From Branchinecta lynchi (Eukaryota; Arthropoda; Branchiopoda; Anostraca; Branchinectidae): a stretch of DNA of 64,000 bases. The notes below the pieces were generated by a model. It saw nothing but the letters and a program-made list of their open reading frames with translations. It made no database searches and was not told where the DNA came from. A program made the translations under genes and the position numbers. Location of the stretch: contig JAKZAP010000005.1 in the NCBI GenBank assembly GCA_023053575.1, forward strand, positions 4,278,001 through 4,342,000. The letters run 5' to 3'. Numbering within the stretch: the stretch's first letter is position 1; every line of letters starts with the position of its first letter. This document shows positions 1 through 9,000 of the stretch, in pieces.

Positions 1-59
1 CACTTGCTGTGGCTAAATATATGTACCAGTTAGCCTAAGTACTACTCTCCTCGCACTAT

Positions 60-270
60 TCACTCTTCAACTTGCAGTATTTTAAAGTATTTGAATACTT
101 TAACTATGCTGTGTTTTCAATAAATAACCAACTGTTTTGGCTGTTTTAAGCCTTTTCCGAGACCCGTTGACTTGTAGCGAAACAAGGAAACAATTTACAT
201 AACCGGTTTTCCTGATGGAAAAACTTCTCACAGACAACCGTCGCGCAACCGTCTCGAACCGTCGACAGCG
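60..270 (-). repeat. Dispersed repeat R1, copy 1
   Basis: Read on the minus strand, this stretch matches 29640-29920 and 39725-40010. All three copies share the landmarks 'AAGTCAACGGG', 'GGAAAAGGCTTAAAACAG' and a tail with 'TATTCAAATA'. The copies are diverged, so this is an old dispersed repeat of unknown class. No coding potential was seen. Confidence 0.6.
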
Positions 271-891
271 TGATACACATCGAAGGTAGCAAAATATGGC
301 AAGTGAGAGAATCAGCGAGGTTTTGTTAGAGGGGATAGAATGTACCGCACGAAACGTGTGTCTCCAGGATCAGAAATATATGTAGTGATTACAGAAGTAG
401 TTTGCATTAGCATTGTGAAACATGATATGGCAACATTACGAAAGGATCTTCAAGTTAATCTTCGATCCGAATCTCCATGAGTTGATGTGCCGTTTGGAAA
501 AGTTGAGATACGGTTGATAGTGGCGAAAATACTGCCAGGAATTCCAGTCAACAAGAAGGACTCTGATCGGACAGTAAGACTCACTCGTCCACAAAAATTA
601 TGGCAGACCGATGCAAAATGCAATTGAAGTTGTTGATTGTTTATGCGCAATAACATTCCCACAATTAAGTTTTAGATTCGCCTTATGGTTCTCGTGCCAA
701 GATCCTCTCATCTCAGTCATGTATAATCCTTCCGCGTACTACGCTAGAAGAGCCATCTACGCACGTTTTCCGAAACTCTTCTCCACTTCGTTTCAGCCAT
801 ATAGTAGTAGTGATCAGACAAGACGGGCGTCACGGGCGTCAAAAACTGTCCGGCGGACTAAAAAAAGAAAAAGTGAAAAACAGCTTAAATC
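271..891. other. Region without recognised gene
   Basis: Both strands have ORFs of up to 99 codons at 450-910, but none shows a recognisable domain, splice context or family resemblance. The right part overlaps the polyadenylation region of the minus-strand zinc-finger gene. I see nothing else here. Confidence 0.4.
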
Positions 892-897
892 TTTATT
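892..897 (-). promoter_or_regulatory. AATAAA polyadenylation signal of the zinc-finger gene
   Basis: The plus strand reads TTTATT, which is AATAAA on the minus strand. It lies about 90 bp past the stop codon at 983-985, a normal distance for a short 3' UTR. It supports the 983-1161 segment as a true terminal exon. Confidence 0.7.
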
Positions 898-982
898 TGT
901 AGAGTCATAAACAAACATTAGAAACAGTGAACTTTCACAAAATCATCAATATGTGAAGTAACTCTGAAATCACATGAAAGTT

Positions 983-1161
983 TTAAGAGCTGGGGTTGCT
1001 CTCTCTGCATGCAATCTGTACCAGCTCGTCGCCAGCGTCCAACGTTGACACGGTGACACCTGGAGCACGGTACCATGGAGGATCACTGCGGCCAGAGGTG
1101 TCGTTGACGACAGTAGCGTCGTTCCCTATATAAGACCTGTCCATCGGTGGACACGGTGACT
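983..1161 (-). CDS. Terminal coding exon of a C2H2 zinc-finger protein
   Basis: This exon encodes 58 residues, from SPCPPMDRSYIGNDATVV to ACRESNPSS, then TAA. The acceptor 'CATCCCAACAG' at 1162 is good and an AATAAA lies 90 bp past the stop. The exon begins with two bases (AG) that complete a codon. That matches the single base left by the zinc-finger exon upstream (1559-1698), so the two join in frame through a 397-bp intron with a GC donor. I do not recognise the protein. The tail has no predicted membrane segment and is rich in Ser, Asp and Thr. The join to the zinc-finger exon rests on phase and proximity only. Confidence 0.65.
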
Positions 1162-1558
1162 CTGTTGGGATGGAAGACAAAGAAGGACATTAGGCTTGAG
1201 CCCAGACTGATTCAGGGTTTCCTTCATCACAATAAGGACCTTCGTCAGGCTGCACTGAAATTTCCTTTCAACTATTTTGGACCTTGATCAAGGTTGTACA
1301 AATTCGAGGCATGATAACCCTCTTAACCTATGTATTAATGCCATCATCAGAGCCAGATCAGGAGATGAGTAGGAAGATGAACGGCGCAGGAAGGGTGAGA
1401 GCAGTGAAAAACCCACAGACAAGAGGTTTCACTGTTACAGGGAAACCTCAGAATCAGGAGATTACCAGACATCCAGGTCAGAGGAAACCACACAATTGGG
1501 AGATTGCAAGAGTGGTTTAGACTAGTTTAGACCAAGACTGCCTGCACTGTGTACTTGC

Positions 1559-1698
1559 CTGTTTGATTGACCAATCCCCCAACAGTTTCATCTATTTCTT
1601 GCTTTATGTATACAACATGACAATGCGTCTGGTGTTCTAAGAGACTGGCATCATTTCGGAAGATCTCTAGGCAGTAATTACACTGACTAACCATTTTA
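1559..1698 (-). CDS. Exon with a single C2H2-like zinc finger
   Basis: The exon reads MVSQCNYCLEIFRNDASLLE and continues HQTHCH, which is a C-x2-C-x12-H-x3 to 4-C/H finger. It is followed by an IKQE motif that fits the psi-K-x-E sumoylation consensus. The acceptor is 'GCGTTTTCAG' at 1699 and the donor is 'ACAG|GCAAGT' at 1558, the usual consensus for a GC-AG intron. The first ATG (1694-1692) lies four bases into the exon, so this may be the start of the protein or an internal exon. Upstream lies a tandem-repeat transposon and then an assembly gap, so earlier exons could be hidden. The family is not recognised. Confidence 0.6.
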
Positions 1699-1787
1699 CT
1701 GAAAACGCATTGAGAAGTCTTTTTGAATGTACCGCTCAGTGTTTGCGCTTCTCTTTTGAAAAATCCCATATGGAAGCAGAAAAATCC

Positions 1788-3028
1788 CTTTTTGGGATCC
1801 CAAAACGTAAGTGGAGGGATACCTATGACATCGCAAAAGTTGTCCGTCTGTCCGTCCGTCCGTCTGTCCGTCTGTAAGCACGATAACTCTCGAAAGGAAT
1901 GAGATATTTTGATGAAACTTGGTGTGAGGGTTCGTTGGGTCGTCGGACCAGTCAAGTTCGTAGATGGGCTTTGTAGCTCTACATTTAGGGGTGGGGGAGG
2001 GGATTCAAATTAAGGGACAAACAAAATATTTTGAAACAGCTAATGTGATAGTCGATTATGGGGTAAGAAGGAATGTTGAACACGATGGTGAAAACCATTT
2101 TGTCATCGGACAAGTAGTTCGCCCGGAATCCGGCCAAAACCGGAAAGTTTGTTGAAAGTAAAAGTTTTATTTGAAGTTGATTAGATGTTCGATTTAGGGG
2201 TAGGAAGACACGCTGAAGACGATGGTGAAAATTATTTTCTCGACGGACAAGTATTTCGTCCGGAATCCGGCCCAAACCGGAAAGTTTGTTGAAAGTAAAA
2301 GTTTTATTTGAAATTGATTAGATGTTCGATTTAGGGGTAGGAAGACATGCTGAAGATGATGGTGAAAACTATTTTCTCGATGGACAAGTATTTCGCCCGG
2401 AATCCGGCCCAAACCGGAAAGTTTGTTGAAAGTAAAAGTTTTCTTTGAAGTTGATTAAATGTTCGATTTATAGGTAGAGAGACATGCTGAAGACGATGGT
2501 GAAAACTATTTTCTCGACGGACAAGTATTTCGACCGGAATCCGGCCCAAACCGAAAAGTTTGTCAGAATTAAAAGTTTTATTTGGAATTGATTAGATGTT
2601 CGATTTAGGGCAAGAAGACATGCTGAACACTTATGTGAAAACAAGTTTCTACCCGGACTTCTAGTTCGTCCGGAATCCGGCCAAAACCGGAAAACTGTTG
2701 GAAGTCAAAGTTTTATTTCTAGTTGATTAGATAAGCGATTTAGGGGTAAGAAGAGATGCTGAGTCCCTGTGTGACAATCGTATTTTACCCGGACATATAG
2801 TTCGACCGGAATCCGGCTGGAATCGGGAAATTTGTTATAAGCTAAATTTCTATTTGAAGTTGATTAGATGTTCATTACTGGGGAAAGAAGATACCCTGAT
2901 TTCGTCTTAGAGCTTTCTTTTTTCGCCGGACAAGTAGTTCTGGAGTTCGGCCGGAACCGGGAAATTGGCAGAAGTGGCAGGAAGTTTTCGTCAAAACAGA
3001 TATGACTTATAGGGGTAAACACACATGC
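1788..3028 (+). repeat. GGGATCCC element, copy A, with 137-bp tandem array (runs into gap)
   Basis: The element starts at 'TTTGGGATCCCAAAACG', followed by 'GTAAGTGGAGGGATACC', a (GTCC)n-like stretch and 'TTTAGGGGTGGGGGAGGGG'. A tandem array of units of about 137 bp follows from about 2000. Each unit has 'CGGAATCCGGCC..AACCGGAAA', 'AAGTAAAAGTTTTATTTGAA', 'GATTAGATGTTCGATTTA' and 'AAGACATGCTGA'. Units diverge gradually to the right. The right end, which reads 'TGGGATCCCATCGAAACC' in other copies, is lost in the gap. Seven other copies lie in the window. Confidence 0.85.
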
Positions 3029-3128
3029 NNNNNNNNNNNNNNNNNNNNNNNNNNNNNNNNNNNNNNNNNNNNNNNNNNNNNNNNNNNNNNNNNNNNNNNN
3101 NNNNNNNNNNNNNNNNNNNNNNNNNNNN
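3029..3128. other. Assembly gap (100 N)
   Basis: Exactly 100 N, the usual placeholder for a gap of unknown size. It sits inside the tandem-array element copy A, which is the likely reason assembly failed. Confidence 0.99.
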
Positions 3129-3380
3129 GGTTATTTGAATAGTTGCCAAAGAAACAAGAGCTAGAAGCTCGCCAAAGCAAACCCCTTGACTCTTCAGACA
3201 AGAACAGGCGGGTTCGTTTTTGTCTTTGTCGGTATGACGAACGTCGTTTAAATATTTTTGTAATTTGTTAATTATTGTGGTATGAACCCCTATGTAACGG
3301 GCCATGGAGCTTTGTAGGGGTCGAAATTTATTTTGTTCCTTTATTTTGATTTTAATAAAACTGAACTGAACTGAACTGAT
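3129..3380 (+). mobile_element. Probable LINE 3' end with (ACTGA)n tail
   Basis: AT-rich sequence ends in 'TTTTAATAAAACTGAACTGA' and continues as an ACTGA microsatellite. Short microsatellite tails after an AATAAA-like motif are typical of some non-LTR retrotransposons. A related 'TAAAATTGAACTGAAC' occurs on the minus strand near 63436-63480. No coding part remains. Confidence 0.45.
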
Positions 3381-3470
3381 ATTACTGTTAGTGTTCTCTT
3401 TGACATGTTCTATAATCGTTGTTTCACAAACGAAGTTGATATGAAAATGTTGATAGTGGAACTAGCAGCC

Positions 3471-3793
3471 CAGTCTACCACAAATCCCTGATTTTTGGAT
3501 ACCCTATGCCAAACGCTGGATATCTCTAGCATTTGGCATAACCTATGCCTAACGCTGGATACCCTATGCCAAACGCTGGATACCTGTTTCCAATAAGATA
3601 TTGATGATTTGATGAAGCTCTGAAATCAACCAATCAGAATTAACCTATAGTGAAATAGGTCAGGGTTAGAGTACCAACAGGTATCCAGCGTTTGGCATAG
3701 GGTATCCAGCGTTAGGCATAGGCTATGCCAAATGTTAGATATATCCAGCGTTTGGCATAGGGTATCCAAAAATCAGGGGTTTGTGGTAGACAG
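3471..3793. mobile_element. Foldback element with 118-bp arms
   Basis: The left arm (3471-3589) starts CAGTCTACCACAAATCCCTG. It is the near-perfect reverse complement of the right arm (3676-3793), which ends in GGTTTGTGGTAGACAG. An 86-bp spacer separates them. Both arms contain several copies of 'TATGCCAAACGCTGGATA'. The size and structure fit a foldback MITE. No clear target-site duplication was seen. Confidence 0.8.
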
Positions 3794-4129
3794 TAGCAGC
3801 CTCAATAAAGTACTAAAATGAGGTTTTAGAATAACAGGACCATTGTTTTAAAACATGGTTCACAACTTTTATTTGTTTTGTCGCGATTTTTGAAAATTTG
3901 TGCCTAATTACTGAAACGAGATATTGAAACTGACTTTCCGGCTCAGTTCGTCATTTCAAGAATGACGAATGAAACAGCAGTTCAACCAAAAAAAAAAATC
4001 CTTATTATCGGCAGTTCAACGCTGTTCACTAAAAGCATTGTAAAGAAAATGCTTGTAGTAGAGCCTTGGTTGTAACGGCGAACTAAATTACGAAATGAAT
4101 GCAGCTAATGATCAGTGATCCTTAGAAAT
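3794..4129. other. No feature seen
   Basis: AT-rich non-coding sequence with a short A run near 3990. No exon, RNA gene or repeat was recognised. Confidence 0.4.
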
Positions 4130-4745
4130 CATGATAATGTAATGTTTGGTAAAAGTATATTATTTTTGCAATTGGCTGTGATCATGTGCACTTTAAGGGT
4201 GCTAGAAATTCATCTGTAATCAAAACCCTCGAGGCAAAAATGAGCCTGGGCCCTTTAGGATCATGAATATATATGGTTTGGTCAAAAGTATTTTTTTGGT
4301 TAAGATGCGCACTTTAAGGGTGCTAGAAAATCCATTTCTAAGCAAAACCCATGAGACAAAAATGATCACGGGAAAATGTATCATGAAAATCTATATTGGG
4401 TTAAAAGTATTTGTTTGTAATTTGCAGCTAAGGTGAGTACTTTAAGGGATGGTCGGGATTGGGAAGTGGCAATTTCTGAGCCAATCTTGTCAAGTCTCTA
4501 ATGCTCAAGCCAAGTTTCATCGCCTTAGCACATCTGGAAGTACCTCAAATCCCGATCACAAGAATTCCAACTCCCCCCAGAGCGCCTGAATCTGGTCTGT
4601 TTCTGTCACTGATGTATCTATGGCTTATTTTTATACTTGTTCTTCCCATCAAGTTTCACCCCAATCGCTACACTCTAACCATGTCACTTAATTTCTGCCC
4701 CCCCCCCCCAAATTCCTCCCACGTTAGTCAGATCCTGTCTACACA
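4130..4745 (+). repeat. CACTTG-hairpin element (family 2), truncated copy
   Basis: Diverged units of about 115 bp with 'CACTTTAAGGGTGCTAGAAA' and 'GATCATGAA' occupy 4130-4460. They are followed by C-rich sequence with the landmark 'CCAAGTTTCATC' to 4745. The same order of two arrays occurs at 40363-41928. This copy lacks both termini. Confidence 0.65.
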
Positions 4746-5517
4746 TGAGGTGCCTTTCTGACTGTTTTGTAAGCAGGTAGAGCTAGAGAAGTTTTCAAAT
4801 AAGCATACCTCTACTTTAGATAGATTGACCAAACCTATTATGCAATATACCAAATTATTTGCTAACATCATAGATAACTAAAGTAGAATATATATAACCA
4901 AAAGTGTAAATTTTCCACAATCATGCATAGAGTCTGTGGCTTCAAGAGCATTTCTGCTTTTGTTTCTGTGGCCCACAAGTGTGTTTCTGCGATCAACAGG
5001 CTACAAGATTCTCATGGTACGAATACTAACAAACAACTGTCAAGGTGGTTTTTTATTTTTGTCTAAAATTTGGCAGTAGATTCCAGTTTCGTTGCAAATT
5101 AAAGCCAAAATAAGAAAATGGCATGATGGCACTTGGCATGAAAGTAGAACTGAGGATCCCTTTAGTATAGAATGGTAAGGGTGTAAGCCTGAAGCTCTGT
5201 TAGCTGAGATTTTGTCTAAATTTTATTTTTATTTTCAGGCACTTGAAATTATCATAAAAACAAGGACATGATTGGGTTCTCGAAGTTCAAGCTTGGGGGT
5301 CGACTTTCATTCTCCTGACAAAATACTGGGAAATCTGTGGCACACAATTAAGCTTCTTAAAAATGCCAACAAAAAGAACTCACCTTATGCTTTGTAGTAG
5401 CCAATAGAGTTACAGGAGAAGCGATCCTCTGGTGGTGTTTGCTTCTGATTTGCTGTAATTTTCCAGTAGTAGTAATTACCTTATAGTTGAATGGTCCTAA
5501 GATTTAACACCAAATTT
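4746..5517. other. Upstream flank of LSM10
   Basis: Non-coding on the plus strand. On the minus strand, 5452-5384 looks like a small exon (acceptor AAATTACAG, donor AAG|GTGAGT, one open frame of 23 codons), but nothing identifies it. The LSM10 promoter is expected near the right end. No TATA box was seen. Confidence 0.35.
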
Positions 5518-5837
5518 CTTTCAAAGTTTCAGCTGTCATTCATGTAAGGGTGCTGTTTCAGGTCGATAAAGCAACTCTTAACACAATCTCTCAACCTCCT
5601 TTTTTGCAATAACAAGAGATCTTTTTAAATTTCATTTCAAGTTTTTCAGTATTGTAATCACCGGACCACACTGCAACTTTCAAAGTTTCAGCTGTCATTC
5701 ATGTAAGGGTGCTGTTTCAGGTCGATAAAGCAACTCTTAACACAACTTCTCAACCTCCTTTTTTTGCAATAGCAAGAGATCTTTTTAAATTTCATTTCAA
5801 GTTTTTCAGCATTGTAATCACTGGATCACACTGCAAC
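5518..5837 (+). repeat. Direct tandem duplication, 2 x about 160 bp, before LSM10
   Basis: 5518-5676 and 5677-5837 are near-identical direct copies. Both contain 'AGCTGTCATTCATGTAAGGG' and 'AGGTCGATAAAGCAACTC', and both end near 'CACACTGCAAC'. Only scattered substitutions and one or two length changes in a T run separate them, so the duplication is recent. It ends 40 bp before the LSM10 start codon and thus lies in the 5' UTR or promoter. Confidence 0.9.
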
Positions 5838-5877
5838 AGGCATCACTGGATCTTTTGCTCCTGCAAGGTGATGCATC

Positions 5878-6038
5878 ATGGAGTTGGAACATGAAACAAC
5901 CCCAAAGTTCTCAAAAGCAGAAAAATTCAAAATTCTCAATTCTTTGACTTGCTTGGTTCATGGGCTGAAGGATAGAGCTACTCAAATTGACCTTAGAGAT
6001 GAAAGGAGTGTTTATGGAACAGTTTCAGACGTTGATGG
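5878..6038 (+). CDS. LSM10: LSM10 exon 1
   Basis: The exon encodes MELEHETTPKFSKAEKFKIL and most of Sm motif 1, ending in DVDG. The donor is GATGG|GTAAGT and two bases carry over. An ATG in another frame at 5871 opens only a short peptide ending in TGA, so 5878 is the start. Confidence 0.93.
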
Positions 6039-9000
6039 GTAAGTTCCTGTAGGCCCAGACAGTCTGGTCAACCAAAAAGCTCAGATTTTAGACGAAACTT
6101 ATTTAATTGTCTAACCCGCTGGAAAGACAGGATAGCGGCCATGGGCGTCACTAGCCTTTTACCTTTGGGGGGGGGGGGAGGACGTCCCGTTTGTGCCGAC
6201 GGACTAAAAAATGTGCCGACAAAATTCGCGGCAACGGCGCACATATCCCACTAGCATAGAATAGAACCAGTGTAAAATTAACTGTAATACATCAGTTGAA
6301 GATATTCCTTTAATGTAATTTCTTATTTTAAAGTTCACATATTCGGCTTTTCATTTCAACTTTCGCTAAAAATCGAAGCTTCCAACGACTGTACCCAGAA
6401 CAAGTTAAAGTAAGCGCCGCAGGCGAAATTTTTCAAATCTGCCTTTTTAACGATTTTTATCTTTGAACGTGTTTCAAACCCAGAGTGTCCAGCCTCAAAC
6501 ACCAACTAAATGAAACACCAATACTAAAGATAATACTACAAAACTTCTAAAACTATATACTACAGAAAATACTACAAAATGGGCGCCGCAGGCGAAATTT
6601 TTTGTAAAATTAATTGCAACTCATCAGTTGAGATTATTCCATTAATGTAATTTTATCTACTAAAGTTCACATATTCGGCTTTTCATTTCAGCTTTCGCTA
6701 TAAAGCGAAGCTTCCAACGACTGTACCCAGAACAAATTAAAGTACGCGCCGCAGGCGAAATTTGTTGTATTCTGCCTTTCATCCGGAAATATTTTGCTAT
6801 ATCTACCATACAAGCTCTAGCTTTTAACGTGTTTCAATCCCCTAAGAATGTCAAACCTAAAACGCCAATTAAATGAAACACCGATCTTCCAAAAAGAGAA
6901 TACTGGAAAATGCGCCGCAGGCGACTTTTTGTAAAACTAGTTTTAATGCATCAGTTGAGATTGTTCATTTACTGTAAATTCGTATATTTAAATTCACACA
7001 TTCGCCTTTTCGTTTCAACTTCACCTAAACAGCGAAGCTTCCAACGACTGTACCCAGAGGCCAGAACAAGTTAAATTAAACGCCGCAGGCGAATTTTTTG
7101 TATTCTGCCTTTCGTCCGGAAACATTTTGCTATATCTACCATACAAGTTCTAGCTTTTAAGGTGTTTCAATCCACCAAGAATGTCAATCCTAAACGTCAA
7201 TCAGATGGAACACCGATCTTCCAAATAGAGAATACTACAAAATGCGCCCAGATTTTGTGTAAAACTAATTTTAACGCATCAGTTGAGATTGTTCTTTTAC
7301 TGTAAATTCGTATATTTAAATTCACACATTCACCTTTTCGTTTCAACTTCACCTAAAAAGCGAAGCATGCAACGATTATACCCAGACTAATTTGAACTAA
7401 GCGCTGCGTGCGAAATTTTTCTAATCTCTATTTTTTCCGTAAAATTTTGCGCCGGACAATGTTTGCAGTATTTGATTTCTCAAGTATAAAAAGCACCCGA
7501 TGTGCCGAAAGAACATCGACGCTCGACAAAAGCCTTCAGAATTCGATTTCTTCTGTGTTTTTCCCGACAGGACTGTAAACATCTGTATTTCTTACATGTA
7601 AATAGATGCCGATGTGCCGACGAAACTTAAAACCTTTGGGATGCGCCATGCGCCTGATAAAGGTTTACAGAATTTGATTTCTTACGTGTAAAATGAACCC
7701 ATTGTGCCGACGAGAATACCGACGCCCCGAAAACCATACAGCATTTGATTTCTTTTGTGTTTTGCTGAACTGTATTGTACAGAAGTTGATTTCTGACCTG
7801 TAAAAATTAACCCGTCGTGCCCGACAAAGCTGCAGCATTTGATTTCTTACGTATAAATATAACCCGATGTGCCGACGAGTCAACCGACGCCCAACAAAAG
7901 TATACAAAATTGTATTTCTTCTGTATTCCTTATGTATAAAAAGAACCCGATGTGCCGACGACAATACCGAGACCCGACAAAAGCATGCCGAACTCGATTT
8001 CTTCCGTGTTTTGCCCGATAAATATTTGCAGGATTTTATTTCTTGCGTAAAAAAGAACCCGAGGTGCCGACGACAACAGCATACAAGTTTGATTTCTTCT
8101 TTATTCCTTATGTATAAAAAGAACCCGAGAATACCGAGGCACGACAAAAAGCATGCAGGATTCGATTTCTTCCTTGTTTTGCCCGACAAATGTTTGCAGG
8201 ATTTTATTTCTTGCGTATTAAAAGAACCCGATGTGCCGACGAGTCGACCGATGCTCGACAAAAGCATCCAAAATTATATTCGCCCGACGAAAGTACTTTC
8301 TCAAGACCTTTAGGGAGGGGGAGTCCCCCCCCCCCATAGTGACGCCCCTGATAGAAAAAACAAAAACTGAACAAGACACTAAAATTGACCGCCTAACGCT
8401 TCACTGTTATTTAGACAGTTTGCCGCATTAGAACTGTTACAGCGCAGGAGAGTGGCCAAGTAACTCATTTTATCTTTTCTTTGTAAGTACTTACAGTATA
8501 ATATTAGAAAAGACTGAAAGAGCTGAACAATTCTGAACACTCATCATTTGTGTTTTCACCTTCTTTTCCATTCTGTCCACCATCTGCATGAAATAACAAT
8601 TCCCTTAGTGGAAAACATAGGAAGGTAATTGGTCTCTGTTTTCATCTTTTTCTTCTTTATTGTTAGTTTAAGTACTCTCTCTGATTGCCAGCGTCTGTAT
8701 TACCTGTAAAGTGGGCCGGACAGGCAAGCTGGCTTTCAGTCTTGACTGATTCTTTTGTAGCTCACGACTTGTGAACTATGGTACCAAGGTAAAGAAAAAA
8801 AATGTTTGTGGTGTCTGTGTGCCTTTTGAGGGCTTTGGGTTCCTGTCACCTCCCCCCCCCCCCTTTCTCGCACGCACAGGAGAAGGAGCCCTGTCATTCT
8901 CTGTAAGGTGGAACAAGAAAGATAAGACTCGGTCAACTGTAATGGGCACTCCTGAGCCTCGTTTTTGTTGCATGCTGCAGGTCCACTTCTCGGCCGATTC

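Larger units (their letters stand above)
6140..8350. mobile_element. Transposon with GGCGTCACTA ends and two internal tandem arrays
   Basis: The left end reads CATGGGCGTCACTAGCC and the right end reads ATAGTGACGCCCCTG, which form inverted termini of about 13 bp. The ends resemble those of the hAT-like element at 31194-32527 (CAGGGGCGTCAC). G/C runs sit just inside both ends. The interior has no transposase and holds two tandem arrays, so it is non-autonomous. Target duplication is poor (ATAG on both sides at best). It fills most of LSM10 intron 1. Confidence 0.7.

Noticed and set aside
1985..2549. Repeated minus-strand peptides starting MGRIP-ILVRRENxFHH
   Set aside because: Translation of the 137-bp array unit; the frame changes between units and stops recur.
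5384..5452. Minus-strand exon-like segment of 69 bp with a strong GTGAGT donor
   Set aside because: The acceptor has no pyrimidine tract, the peptide is not recognised, and no phase-compatible partner could be shown.
7665..8313. Open frames of 200 (minus) and 148 (plus) codons
   Set aside because: They lie wholly in a tandem array; the repetition keeps the frames open on both strands and no domain is visible.
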